Of a DNA stretch of 64,000 bases, positions 10,644 through 18,687 are shown piece after piece (within the stretch, counting starts at the first letter, position 1; each line of letters starts with the position of its first letter). This DNA comes from Microbacterium invictum (GTDB lineage: Bacteria; Actinomycetota; Actinomycetes; Actinomycetales; Microbacteriaceae). The notes under the pieces were generated by a model, which had not been told where the DNA came from, ran no database searches, and saw only the letters and a program-made list of their open reading frames with translations. The translations under genes and the position numbers were made by a program. The stretch lies in NCBI RefSeq assembly GCF_034421375.1, contig NZ_CP139779.1:1-64000 (forward strand). Direction: 5' to 3'.

Positions 10644-11138
10644 GTGCCGAGACGACGGGAACTTCAGGACGCCGCGGACGGCATCACCGGGCACTTCGTG
10701 TTCGACTCTGCCGCCAACCCCGACTGGCCACTGGCCTACGTCGCGTTCGCGGTGCGCGCCGGGCACGGGACGACCTTCTCCTTCGACATGCTCGATGGAA
10801 CCGTACAGCCCGCGGCGCCTGAGGTCGCCGATCTCGCGCGTTATCTCCGCGAAGATCTCACGCGTCATCTCCCCGCGCGTCGAAGCGACCCAGAATGGGT
10901 GGCGGCCGCCACCCTGTTGCTCACAGCGCAGGCCGATATTCAAGGCGCGCGCGTTCCGGTGCGCTGTCAGGTGGCGATCCGTGATGATCGCGGTGTCGTT
11001 CACACGTCGACGCGACGCGGAGCGATGACCATTCCTCAGTGGGGGCTCGGCAGGAGGCTGACGCAATGGGTGGGACAGAGCTTCACGACGTCCCGCGGGT
11101 CTCGGAAAGACGGCGGGGAACGGTTTCCGGTGCTTTAG
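10644..11138 (+). CDS. Hypothetical protein
   Basis: An unrecognised 164-residue protein from a GTG start. Third codon positions are overwhelmingly G or C, which supports real coding on this strand over the long antisense frame. No signal peptide or membrane segment is visible. The N-terminal half mixes hydrophobic and aromatic residues (GHFVFDSAANPDWPLAYVAF); the C-terminal part is basic (GLGRRLTQWVGQ, then RGSRKDGG). It ends 9 bases before the Nudix gene, so the two may be co-transcribed. Confidence 0.65.
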   Translation: MPRRRELQDAADGITGHFVFDSAANPDWPLAYVAFAVRAGHGTTFSFDMLDGTVQPAAPEVADLARYLREDLTRHLPARRSDPEWVAAATLLLTAQADIQGARVPVRCQVAIRDDRGVVHTSTRRGAMTIPQWGLGRRLTQWVGQSFTTSRGSRKDGGERFPVL

Positions 11139-11147
11139 GGTCGTCGT

Positions 11148-11606
11148 GTGGACCTGCGCGTCGCCGCGTACGCGGTCGTCGTCGACGACGCGGATCGCCT
11201 CCTCCTCGCACACTGGAGCGAGGGGCGGCGCGCAGCCTGGACACTGCCGGGTGGCGGTCTGGAGCCTGGCGAGGATCCCGCGTCGGCCGCGCGTCGAGAG
11301 GTGCGGGAAGAGACCGGGTATGACGTCGAGCTCGATGAGCTGCTCGGCATCAACTCCCGCGTCATCCCGGGCAACCGCCGCATCACACCCGGTGCCACCG
11401 AGCCGCTGCACACCCTGCAGATCGTCTTTCGCGCACACGTCACGGCCGGCCGGCTCCGTCACGAGATCGGCGGCAGCACCGACAGAGCGGGATGGTTCCC
11501 CCTTGACGGTGTGGCCGGCCTCCAGCATGTGCGGCTGGTCGACGTCGCCCTCGGTATGGCGGGTTACGTCCGCCACGACCCGGCCGCCGCGGGCGCGTCG
11601 GACTAG
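11148..11606 (+). CDS. Nudix hydrolase
   Basis: A 152-residue hydrolase of nucleoside-diphosphate-linked compounds. The complete Nudix box is visible at about residues 37-59: GGLEPGEDPASAARREVREE then TGY, containing the GX5EX7REUXEEXGU pattern with the metal-binding REVREE. Start is GTG 11148. Substrate cannot be told from sequence; the short single-domain form suits a house-cleaning or RppH/MutT-like role. It converges on the YbaK-like gene and both genes use the same CTAG for their stop codons. Confidence 0.9.
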   Translation: MDLRVAAYAVVVDDADRLLLAHWSEGRRAAWTLPGGGLEPGEDPASAARREVREETGYDVELDELLGINSRVIPGNRRITPGATEPLHTLQIVFRAHVTAGRLRHEIGGSTDRAGWFPLDGVAGLQHVRLVDVALGMAGYVRHDPAAAGASD

Positions 11607-12082
11607 CGTTCCTCCGCGGGTTGCGAGATGTCGGCGACGGTCGCCCCGTAGGCGGCGATGAGCGCATCGGCCTCCACGAACAGGCTGTACCCGTGCGCGC
11701 CCGCACCCATGGCGATCCGCTCCCCGACGATGCGCTCGTCGGCGTAGATCGGCCAGTCGGTGGAACTGCCGATGGGCACGATCGTCCCCCGCTCGTAGCC
11801 GGTCGCCGCCAGCGCGGCATCCGGATCGGGGAGCTTCAGACGATTGACGCCGACCACGGCGCGCAGCTTCGGCCACGAGATCGCGCGGTCACCCGGAACC
11901 AGGGCGAACAGATATGAGTCATCCGCCCTCTTGACCACGAGAGTTTTCACGATCCCTGCCGGAGGGATGCCGAGAAGCTCGGCCGCCTCGGGCAGGCTCC
12001 GCGCTGCGGGGCGTTCACGGAACTCGACAGAGAGGCCGCGCGCCTGCGCGGCCTCTCTCACGTGTTCCAATCCTGAGCTCAA
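11603..12082 (-). CDS. YbaK/EbsC-family aminoacyl-tRNA deacylase
   Basis: A 159-residue protein of the YbaK/ProX fold, which hydrolyses mischarged tRNAs such as Cys-tRNA-Pro. Seen: IVKTLVVKRADDSYLFALVPGD with the conserved Lys, then KLRAVVGVNRL and GYERGTIVPIG. The start is taken as TTG at 12082, overlapping the stop of the upstream gene in TTGA; an in-frame GTG at 12061 is an alternative. A longer in-frame extension upstream would cover the neighbouring gene and is rejected. Confidence 0.85.
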   Translation of the reverse strand: MSSGLEHVREAAQARGLSVEFRERPAARSLPEAAELLGIPPAGIVKTLVVKRADDSYLFALVPGDRAISWPKLRAVVGVNRLKLPDPDAALAATGYERGTIVPIGSSTDWPIYADERIVGERIAMGAGAHGYSLFVEADALIAAYGATVADISQPAEER

Positions 12083-12663
12083 GCGTCGGGGGCGCGCAGC
12101 GGGTCGTCGGCCACCCACAGCTCGTCGTCGGCCCGCAGAGTCTGCCACGCGGCGTAGAGCACACCGGCTGCAGCGGCGACACCGAGGATGATCGCGATGA
12201 CCCCGCCGGCACCCATGCCCTGCTTCTTCGGCTCGAGCGCCGAGAACTTCTTCGACAGCGCCTTGGTGGCATCCTTGCCGTACTTCTCGGCCTTCTTGGC
12301 GTACGTCTTCGAGTCGGGAAGCGACAGACCCTTGCCCTTGGCGAGCTTCTCGCGGGTGTCGTTGGCCGCATCCCACACCGACATCGCCGAACCGACCACG
12401 GCACCCGTGGCGGGAAGGACGCGGTGCGTCAGCACGTCGCGCGAGACGTCGACGCCCTTGCTGATGTAGGGCTGGGCGTACTTGCCGTACGTCGCCTGCA
12501 CCTGCGGACCGAGGTCTTCGCGACCGTACTTGCCGAGCTGACGACCGGCCTCACGGGCGACATTGGCCGCCTGGCCCACGAGCACCTGCTGCGACTCCCA
12601 CAGATTGTTGGCTTCGCGCTGAAGCTTGCGGAGTTCCTTCTTGCGCTTACGGCTGAGGCTCAC
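12079..12663 (-). CDS. Basic single-pass membrane protein of unknown function
   Basis: A 194-residue protein. It starts with a strongly basic segment (MSLSRKRKKELRKLQREANN), continues with Lys-rich amphipathic helices (KTYAKKAEKYGKDATKALSK) and has one hydrophobic segment near residues 150-172 (GGVIAIILGVAAAAGVLYAA). The C-terminus DELWVADDPLRAPDA is acidic. I do not recognise the family; similar proteins occur in relatives next to housekeeping genes. Its stop overlaps the YbaK-like start, and it is divergent from the cyclophilin gene. Confidence 0.75.
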   Translation of the reverse strand: MSLSRKRKKELRKLQREANNLWESQQVLVGQAANVAREAGRQLGKYGREDLGPQVQATYGKYAQPYISKGVDVSRDVLTHRVLPATGAVVGSAMSVWDAANDTREKLAKGKGLSLPDSKTYAKKAEKYGKDATKALSKKFSALEPKKQGMGAGGVIAIILGVAAAAGVLYAAWQTLRADDELWVADDPLRAPDA

Positions 12664-12764
12664 GGGGCCCTCCCTTTGGACAGGCGTGATCGGACGTTTC
12701 GTCCATCTTGCCAGACTGCCCCCTGACCGCCAGGGCTTGCACGGGACTCTGAAAGAATGTACTC

Positions 12765-13322
12765 ATGCCCATTCACACCGCTGTCGCCACCATCCACACC
12801 AACCACGGAGACATCGTGGTCAATCTCTTCGGCGAGCAGGCCCCCCGCACGGTCCAGAACTTCGTCGGTCTCGCCGACGGTTCGGGCTCCTGGACCCACC
12901 CCGCCACCGGCAAGCCGGGCGAAGGCCCCCTCTACAACGGCGTGATCTTCCACCGCATCATCCCCGGCTTCATGATCCAGGGCGGCGACCCGCTCGGGCA
13001 GGGAACCGGCGGCCCCGGGTACACCTTCAACGACGAGATCAGCCCCGAGCTCGACTTCAACGCCCCCTACAAGCTGGCCATGGCCAACGCCGGTCTGCGC
13101 CGCAACGGACTCACCGGCAAGCCGGAGGGCACGAACGGGTCGCAGTTCTTCATCACCACCGACCCCACCCCCTGGCTGCAGGGCAAGCACACGATCTTCG
13201 GTGAGGTCGCCGACGACGACTCACGCGCCGTCGTCGACGCGATCGCGAAGGTTCCCACCGCCGCCGGCGACCGTCCGGTCGAGCCCGTCGTCATCGAGTC
13301 GATCGACGTCGTCGCCGCCTGA
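12765..13322 (+). CDS. ppiA: Cyclophilin-type peptidyl-prolyl isomerase
   Basis: A 185-residue cytosolic foldase catalysing cis-trans isomerisation of proline bonds. It has no signal peptide and shows the cyclophilin core: FHRIIPGFMIQGGDP with the catalytic Arg, FNDEISPELDFNAPYKLAMA and NGSQFFITTDPTPWLQGKHT with FGEV. Length and the actinobacterial insertion GSGSWTHPATGKPGEGPLYN fit the PpiA group. The rhomboid gene follows after 23 bases on the same strand. Confidence 0.93.
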   Translation: MPIHTAVATIHTNHGDIVVNLFGEQAPRTVQNFVGLADGSGSWTHPATGKPGEGPLYNGVIFHRIIPGFMIQGGDPLGQGTGGPGYTFNDEISPELDFNAPYKLAMANAGLRRNGLTGKPEGTNGSQFFITTDPTPWLQGKHTIFGEVADDDSRAVVDAIAKVPTAAGDRPVEPVVIESIDVVAA

Positions 13323-13345
13323 TCGGCGGCGCCGCTGACACGGAC

Positions 13346-14227
13346 GTGACCTCCGACGACCTTCGTCGCAACAGCGACAACTTCTGCTACCGGCATCCCG
13401 ATCGGCAGAGCTTCGTCCTGTGTCAGCGGTGCCTGCGCACCATCTGCCCCGAGTGCCAGACGCCGGCACCCGTCGGCGTGATCTGCCCGGAGTGCCTCGC
13501 CGAGCAGCAGGCTTCGCGCACCCCGGCGCAGAAGAAGGCGGAACGCCGGTGGGCACGGCGCCCCGCCGTGGTCGCCGTCGGCGACACCCGGCCGCTCGCG
13601 ACCTACGCCATCATCGGCATCACCGCCCTGGTGTACCTCATCTCGCTGATCCCCGGGTTCGGGGGCACCGTGACCGACATCCTGTCGTTCTGGGCGCCGA
13701 CCCTCTACCCCGAAGCGTTCGGGGTCTTCCAGCCCTGGCGCCTGCTCACGGTGTCGCTCGTGCACTCGGGGTTCTGGCACATCGGTCTGAACATGCTGGC
13801 GCTGTGGCTCATCGGGCGCAATCTCGAGCCGCTCCTGGGCCGGTGGCGCTTCGTCGCGCTCTACCTCATCAGCACGCTCGGCGGCTCGGTCGCCGTGGCA
13901 CTGCTCGCCTTCGGTACGCCGGTGGTCGGCGCCTCGGGCGCGGTGTTCGGCCTCTTCGGCGCGCTCCTCATCATCGGCCGGCATCTCGGCGCTCCTGTAA
14001 TGGGAATCGCCATCGTGCTCGGGATCAACCTCGTCATCGGGTTCATCCCGGGGTTCAACATCTCGTGGCAGGCCCACGTGGGGGGTCTGATCGCGGGACT
14101 CCTCGTCGGAGTCATCCTCACCCAGACGCGCGCGCGGTCGCGGCGGCCCCTGCAGATCGCCCTGCTCATCACGCTGACGGTCGGGTTGCTGGCGTTGCTG
14201 CTCGTGCCGCCCGTGCTGTACTTCTGA
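13346..14227 (+). CDS. Rhomboid intramembrane serine protease with N-terminal zinc-binding module
   Basis: A 293-residue membrane protease from a GTG start. Residues 14-50 hold eight possible zinc ligands including Cys14, His17, Cys26, Cys29, Cys34, Cys37, Cys47 and Cys50, a B-box-like module common in actinobacterial rhomboids. The rhomboid core has His140, His145 and Asn149 in the second segment, catalytic Ser197 in GASGAVFG, and His244 in WQAHVGG. Both catalytic residues are intact, so it should be active; substrates are unknown. Confidence 0.93.
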   Translation: MTSDDLRRNSDNFCYRHPDRQSFVLCQRCLRTICPECQTPAPVGVICPECLAEQQASRTPAQKKAERRWARRPAVVAVGDTRPLATYAIIGITALVYLISLIPGFGGTVTDILSFWAPTLYPEAFGVFQPWRLLTVSLVHSGFWHIGLNMLALWLIGRNLEPLLGRWRFVALYLISTLGGSVAVALLAFGTPVVGASGAVFGLFGALLIIGRHLGAPVMGIAIVLGINLVIGFIPGFNISWQAHVGGLIAGLLVGVILTQTRARSRRPLQIALLITLTVGLLALLLVPPVLYF

Positions 14228-14233
14228 CCGGAC

Positions 14234-14266
14234 TTATCCACAGGTTCATCCCCAGGTGGGGATGAA
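14234..14266 (+). other. Isolated perfect DnaA box plus hairpin
   Basis: TTATCCACA at 14234-14242 is a perfect consensus DnaA box just after the rhomboid stop. Three bases on, 14245-14254 and 14257-14266 form a 10-bp inverted repeat (TTCATCCCCA/TGGGGATGAA) that could fold as a terminator-like hairpin. A perfect 9-base match can occur by chance, so a DnaA role is unproven. Confidence 0.5.
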
Positions 14267-14299
14267 TCACACGAGTGTAATTAGGTCCTGTGGAGAGGA

Positions 14300-14360
14300 C
14301 GGATGCTTCGGCATCCGGCATCCGGCTGCTTCGGCATCCGGCATCCGGCATCCGGCATCC
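14300..14360. repeat. GGCATCC heptamer repeats with hairpin
   Basis: GGCATCC occurs twice in tandem at 14310-14323 and four times in tandem at 14333-14360. The first copy pairs with CGGATGC at 14300-14306 across a TTCG loop. The region is non-coding. The related word GGATGCCGC is scattered through spacers of this window. Confidence 0.85.
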
Positions 14361-14410
14361 CCGGCGCGAGCCCGCGCCAGCGGGCCCTGCCTCCCCGGGG
14401 CTGCGTACCC

Positions 14411-14639
14411 GCCCTTAGCCGTGCCCCTGCCGCGGAGATCCACCGTGCCTCGGCTGGCAGGTGCTCAGGTCACCGAGCTTGGGGATATCGCCGCGGCAGG
14501 AGTGCGAGCGTCGTCGACAGCGACGCCGCCCGCGCGGGCTGCACGCCCGTCGCCGTACCCGTCCCGCGGAGATCCACCGTGCCTCGGCTCGGAGGTGCGC
14601 AGATCACCGAGGTGAGGGATATCGCCGCGGCGAGGAGTG
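14411..14639. repeat. Diverged direct repeat of about 95 bases in a non-coding spacer
   Basis: Two blocks, about 14411-14504 and 14543-14639, share CGCGGAGATCCACCGTGCCT, then CACCGAG and GGGATATCGCCGCGGC in the same order, offset by about 134 bases. No frame across them looks like a protein. The whole stretch 14228-14790 holds only this repeat, the heptamers and the hairpins listed; I see no gene in it. Confidence 0.8.
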
Positions 14640-14790
14640 GGAGGGTTCGGCAGTGACCGCGCCACCGTTCTCGCGGGCGCGGTGCGCAGGGACCACGCCA
14701 TCAGGCTCAGCGGACTTTCGGAGTCGGGGACGGCAGGTGAGCCGCGTGAGGGTCGACGATGACCGGGTCGCGGCCAGGGGGCTGGGACGG

Positions 14791-15030
14791 CTAGCGCCAG
14801 CGCGTGGTCATGAGGAACCCGATGAACGCGATGCCGAAGCCGATCGCGAGGTTCCAGGCACCGATGCCGGGGATCGGCCACTGCATGCCGCTGATGTAGA
14901 ACACGAGGACCCAGACGAGTCCGACCAGCATGAGGCCGATCATGATCGGCTTGAACCACACTGGGTTGGGGGCGGCTTCGCCCTCCGCGCGCTCGATGAG
15001 CGTGTCGTCGTCCCTGCCTGAGCGTGCCAT
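14791..15030 (-). CDS. crgA: Cell division protein CrgA
   Basis: A 79-residue protein with two transmembrane segments, about residues 28-48 and 56-75, separated by SGMQWPIPGIGAWN, and a cytosolic N-terminus with charged residues. The pattern PNPVWFKPIMIGLMLVGLVW and the end TTRWR match actinobacterial CrgA, which coordinates FtsZ-ring and peptidoglycan enzymes during septation. It is divergent from the class E sortase gene 55 bases away, the usual arrangement near the PknB operon. Confidence 0.93.
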   Translation of the reverse strand: MARSGRDDDTLIERAEGEAAPNPVWFKPIMIGLMLVGLVWVLVFYISGMQWPIPGIGAWNLAIGFGIAFIGFLMTTRWR

Positions 15031-15072
15031 GGCCCCATTCTATCCGGCAGCGGCATCCCAGCGAGAGGTGAC

Positions 15073-15085
15073 TACAATCGCCCCG
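15073..15085 (+). promoter_or_regulatory. -10 element for a probably leaderless sortase transcript
   Basis: TACAAT at 15073-15078 lies six bases before the GTG at 15085. A transcript starting at or next to that GTG would have no leader, a common situation in actinobacteria. No clear -35 box is seen. Confidence 0.55.
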
Positions 15086-15945
15086 TGGGTGACGAGCGTG
15101 ACGAGCGGATGACCGAGCCGGCGCTGCGCCGCGATCGCACCGCCCGGAGTGCTCCACCGGAGGCGCCGCAGGCGACGGAAGCGCCCCGCCGCGCGAAGCC
15201 GCGACCTCGCCTCTCGATCGTCGGGGTGTTCGGCGAGCTGCTCATCACCGCCGGCGTCGTGACGCTGCTCTACGTCGGCTGGCAGATGTACTTCGGTGAC
15301 CTGATCTTCGGCGCGCAGGCGAACGCCGAAGGTCAGGAGCTGTCGGAGCAGTGGGCCGAGCAGTACGCCGAGAGCCTCCCCGAGACGGTGCCGACCCCCT
15401 CCGGCGAACCGACCGCCGAGGCCGAGGCCGCGCCACCCGAGCCGGTGATCCTGCCCGAACCGACCGGAACCGAAGACTTCGCCATCATGCGCATCCCGCG
15501 CTTCGGCGCGGACTACGAATGGATCATGGCGGGCGGAGTCACCCGCGCCGGCACCCTCGACAACTTCCGCATCGGCCACTACCCCGGCAGCAAGATGCCC
15601 GGCGAAGTCGGCAACTTCGCCGTCGCCGGGCACCGCACCACCTACGGAGCCCCCTTCAACCGAATCGCCGAGCTCCACGTCGGCGACGCCATCGTCATCG
15701 AGACCCCGGCGGGATGGTACACCTACCGCTTCCGCACCCTCGAGTACGTCACGCCCGACGAGGTCGAGGTTCTCAGCGCTGTTCCCCAGATGCCCGACGT
15801 CCCGGCGAACGGGCGCTACATCACCATGACCAGCTGCAGCCCGATGTTCTCCCTCGCCGAGCGGATCGTCGCCTACGGCGTCTTCGAGTCGTTCCAGCCC
15901 TATGCTGACGGACCGCCGGCGTCGCTCACCGAGGCGGTGAGCTGA
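15085..15945 (+). CDS. Class E sortase
   Basis: A 286-residue membrane-anchored transpeptidase that attaches secreted proteins to peptidoglycan. Seen: a basic cytosolic N-terminus, one membrane segment near residues 48-70 (IVGVFGELLITAGVVTLLYV), an acidic Pro/Glu-rich stem, catalytic His in VAGHRTTYG, Cys in TMTSCSP and Arg in AERIVAYG. Class E recognises LAXTG-type signals. The GTG start is supported by the -10 element just upstream; an in-frame ATG at 15109 would remove eight residues. It overlaps the next small gene by one base. Confidence 0.92.
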   Translation: MGDERDERMTEPALRRDRTARSAPPEAPQATEAPRRAKPRPRLSIVGVFGELLITAGVVTLLYVGWQMYFGDLIFGAQANAEGQELSEQWAEQYAESLPETVPTPSGEPTAEAEAAPPEPVILPEPTGTEDFAIMRIPRFGADYEWIMAGGVTRAGTLDNFRIGHYPGSKMPGEVGNFAVAGHRTTYGAPFNRIAELHVGDAIVIETPAGWYTYRFRTLEYVTPDEVEVLSAVPQMPDVPANGRYITMTSCSPMFSLAERIVAYGVFESFQPYADGPPASLTEAVS

Positions 15946-16100
15946 TGTACGCCGCCTTCTGGCGCATCCTTCCCGGCCCCTGGTGGGTGCGGCTGTTCAT
16001 CGTCATCGTCCTGGTCGCGGCCATCCTTTACGGGCTGTTCTTCTACGCCTTCCCGTGGGTGAGCCAGTTCGTCAACCCGCAGGAAGTCACCGTCGAGTGA
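15945..16100 (+). CDS. Small single-pass membrane protein
   Basis: A 51-residue protein whose ATG shares a base with the sortase stop (TGATG) and whose TGA overlaps the next GTG. It is mostly one hydrophobic segment (WWVRLFIVIVLVAAILYGLF) after MYAAFWRILPGP, with a short polar tail ending in VTVE. Tight coupling on both sides argues that it is a real gene. Similar small proteins lie between class E sortase and the amidotransferase gene in relatives, to my knowledge; function unknown. Confidence 0.75.
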   Translation: MYAAFWRILPGPWWVRLFIVIVLVAAILYGLFFYAFPWVSQFVNPQEVTVE

Positions 16101-16729
16101 CGGCTGACGTGCTGGTCGTCGACAACCACGACAGCTTCGTCCACACCCTTGTCGGGTACCTCCATCAGCTCGGGGTCACCACCGTGATGGTCGAGGCCGA
16201 TGCACTCGATCCGGCCGCGCTCCCGGGCGCCCTCGACGCTCACCGCGGCATCCTGATCTCCCCCGGTCCCGGCACTCCTCGCGAGGCGGGGGCATCGATC
16301 GAGGTCGTCCGCGCGGCGGCGGCCCGCGGCATCCCTCTTCTCGGGGTGTGTCTCGGCCACCAGGCGATTGCCGAGGCGTTCGGTGCGCGGGTCGGACACG
16401 CCCCGGAGCTGATGCACGGGATGACCTCGGCGGTCCGTCACGACGGCAGCGTCCTCTTCGCGGGCCTCGCCGACCCGTTCACCGCCACCCGGTACCACTC
16501 CCTCGCGATCGAGCGCTCGACCCTGCCGCCCGAGCTCGAGGTCACGGCCGAGACCGACAGCGGGGTGATCATGGGGATCGCGCATCGCTCGGCGCCCGTG
16601 CTCGGTGTGCAGTTCCACCCCGAGAGCGTGCTGACGGAGGGGGGCCACCGCCTGCTCGGCAACTGGCTCGAGTCCGTCGGCGTCGTCGGTGCCGCCGCGC
16701 GCGGAGCGCGGCTCAGCCCGCAGCGCTGA
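16097..16729 (+). CDS. Class I glutamine amidotransferase, PabA/TrpG type
   Basis: A 210-residue glutaminase subunit releasing ammonia for aminodeoxychorismate or anthranilate synthase. The start is GTG at 16097, overlapping the previous stop in GTGA; the longer frame upstream is discarded. Catalytic Cys lies in GVCLGHQAIAEAFG and His/Glu in VQFHPESVLTEGG. DNHDSFVHTLVGYLHQLG is the usual N-terminal pattern. No TrpE or PabB partner is adjacent, so whether it serves folate or tryptophan synthesis is open; near pknB in actinobacteria it is usually called PabA/TrpG. Confidence 0.88.
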   Translation: MTADVLVVDNHDSFVHTLVGYLHQLGVTTVMVEADALDPAALPGALDAHRGILISPGPGTPREAGASIEVVRAAAARGIPLLGVCLGHQAIAEAFGARVGHAPELMHGMTSAVRHDGSVLFAGLADPFTATRYHSLAIERSTLPPELEVTAETDSGVIMGIAHRSAPVLGVQFHPESVLTEGGHRLLGNWLESVGVVGAAARGARLSPQR

Positions 16730-16900
16730 GACGCGCGGGCGCGCCCGACGCATGGCCGCGCGCCGTCCGCACGCGCGCAATCGGTCGAGGCGAGGACGAT
16801 CCCGTCCCGAATGTACGCGTCCGAGCCGAAGACGCGCGTCTGAGCCGGTCGTCCGGGCGAGGAATCAGGATGCCGCGGGCCGGCCCGCGCGGCAGACCCG

Positions 16901-16919
16901 CCGGAGCGTCAGGCTCCGG
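16901..16919 (-). terminator. Hairpin at the 3' end of the pknB operon
   Basis: CCGGAGC (16901-16907) and GCTCCGG (16913-16919) form a perfect 7-bp stem whose 5-base loop overlaps the pknB stop codon. A second GC palindrome lies at 16875-16888. The 179-base convergent spacer 16730-16908 holds no gene and probably ends both transcripts. Confidence 0.55.
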
Positions 16920-18615
16920 TGCAGTAGGTCAGTGTGATCGTCGAACGCACCGGCACGTCGCCGGGGGCGAGGGACTGCTGCGACACCGTCGCGGGGTCGG
17001 TCGCGGGGCACCCGGGGTCTTCAGCCGTCTCGACGGTGAGCCCCAGCTCTTCGGACTGCAGCTCGCGGGTCGCCGCGTCGACGGTGTAGCCGCGGTAGTC
17101 GAGGATTGTGACGTTCCCGGTGGCGACGACGAGGTTCACGACGGTTCCGGCGGGCACCTCGGTGCCGGCGTCGCGATCGGCCGACAGCACCATCCCCGCC
17201 TCGCGGCCGGGATCGTTCTCGGTGCGGATCGTCCCGACCCGCAGTCCCGCGGCGCTCAGGGCCTCTGCCGCGGCATCGCGTGTGAGTCCTTCGAGGGTCG
17301 GCACAGTCGAGAGGTCCTGCCCCTGCGACACCACGACGAGCACGCCCTGGCCGGGCGAGACCGAGACGCCCGATGCAGGGTCGGTGCGGATGACCGCGCC
17401 CTCGGGCACGTCGACGCTCGGCTCGGTGATCTGGGACGGAACGAGGTCCTGGGCCTCGAGCTCGGTCACCGCGCGCTCGTAGGTCATGCCCGACACGTCG
17501 GGGACGATGCGCGCGCTCGAGGGCACCTCGTTCGCCGGCTGGATCGTGACCACCCAGAACAGCACCGAGATGAGAAGGACGGCCAGAAGCGCGACCCCGG
17601 CCCAGATCCACGCCACCGGTGGGCCCGCCTGGGTGCGCTTCATCGTCGTGTCGGTGCTGAGCTGGCGCAGCGACCGGGCGGTTTCGGCGGCGGCACGGGG
17701 ATTGGGGCCGTACAGCTCGCTCGTGAGGGCGCCCACCTGGCGCTTGGAGGGCGTGCGCCCGTCGATGGTGGCATCGAGTGCTTCGCGGAAGCCCGCGGCA
17801 TCCTGATACCGCTGGAACGGATCCTTCGCCAGCGCCCGCAGCACGACGGTGTCGAGCGCGCGGGGAACGGTCTCGACGACCTCGGACGGGGCGAGCGGCG
17901 TCTCGCTCACGTGCTGATACGCCACCGCCACCGGCGACTCGCCCCGGAAGGGCTGACGACCGGTCAGCAGCTCGTAGAGCACCACGCCGGTGGAGTACAG
18001 GTCGGCACGGGCGTCGACCGGCTCGCCCTTGGCCTGCTCGGGCGAGAAGTACGCGGCGGTGCCGAGGATCTGGGTCGTCTCGGCGACGGTCGACGACGAG
18101 TCGGACACCGCGCGGGCGATGCCGAAGTCCATCACCTTCACCTGACCGGCTTCGGTGACCATGACGTTGCCGGGCTTGATGTCGCGGTGCACGACACCCG
18201 CACGGTGCGAGTACTCCAGGGCTTCGAGGATGCCGTCGACGTATCGCACCGCGTCGGCGACGGGTACCGGGCCTGCGGCGATGATGTCCTTCAGGAGGCG
18301 CCCTCGCACGAGCTCCATCACGATGAAGGGCACCGGCCGTGTCACGCCGTCGACGCCCGACTCGGAGTCCTCGCCCGCGTCGTAAACGCGGACGATCGCG
18401 GGATTCGCCATGCGCGAGGCGGCTTGCGCCTCGAGGCGGAAGCGGGTGCGGAAGGCATTGTCGTCGGCGAGATCGCGGTCGAGGATCTTGATCGCGACCT
18501 GACGGCCGAGCGTCAGATCCTCGCCGCGGTACACCGTGGCCATGCCGCCGCGACCGATGATCTCGTCGACGCGGTATCGCCCTGAAAGCACGCGCGTCTC
18601 AGTGGTCACAGTCAC
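16909..18615 (-). CDS. pknB: Ser/Thr protein kinase PknB with PASTA domains
   Basis: A 568-residue receptor kinase sensing cell-wall fragments and controlling growth and division. Kinase domain at 1-280: glycine loop GRGGMATVYRG at 21-31, Lys43, catalytic HRDIKPGN with Asp145, and DFG at 163-165. One membrane segment lies near 335-358, followed by about three extracellular PASTA repeats (VPDVSGMTYERAVTELEAQD near 370; further copies starting TVPTLEGLTRDAA and ILDYRGYTVDAA). It is the last gene of a seven-gene minus-strand operon, 72 bases after the second kinase. Confidence 0.96.
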   Translation of the reverse strand: MTVTTETRVLSGRYRVDEIIGRGGMATVYRGEDLTLGRQVAIKILDRDLADDNAFRTRFRLEAQAASRMANPAIVRVYDAGEDSESGVDGVTRPVPFIVMELVRGRLLKDIIAAGPVPVADAVRYVDGILEALEYSHRAGVVHRDIKPGNVMVTEAGQVKVMDFGIARAVSDSSSTVAETTQILGTAAYFSPEQAKGEPVDARADLYSTGVVLYELLTGRQPFRGESPVAVAYQHVSETPLAPSEVVETVPRALDTVVLRALAKDPFQRYQDAAGFREALDATIDGRTPSKRQVGALTSELYGPNPRAAAETARSLRQLSTDTTMKRTQAGPPVAWIWAGVALLAVLLISVLFWVVTIQPANEVPSSARIVPDVSGMTYERAVTELEAQDLVPSQITEPSVDVPEGAVIRTDPASGVSVSPGQGVLVVVSQGQDLSTVPTLEGLTRDAAAEALSAAGLRVGTIRTENDPGREAGMVLSADRDAGTEVPAGTVVNLVVATGNVTILDYRGYTVDAATRELQSEELGLTVETAEDPGCPATDPATVSQQSLAPGDVPVRSTITLTYCTGA

Positions 18616-18687
18616 CCCCTGGTGGAACGGGTACAGCCTAACGGACGGTCCCGGCGGTCTCGCTGGGACCGGAATGGATGCCGCGGG

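Noticed and set aside
10515..11876. 453-codon minus-strand frame
   Set aside because: Overlaps the Nudix gene, YbaK-like gene and a plus-strand gene with better codon pattern.
14461..15021. Plus-strand 186-codon frame over the repeats and crgA
   Set aside because: Antisense to crgA and through non-coding repeats; translation Arg/Asp-rich without similarity.
16348..18585. 745-codon plus-strand frame
   Set aside because: Antisense to pknB with Arg/Gly-rich translation; kinase motifs on the other strand are unambiguous.
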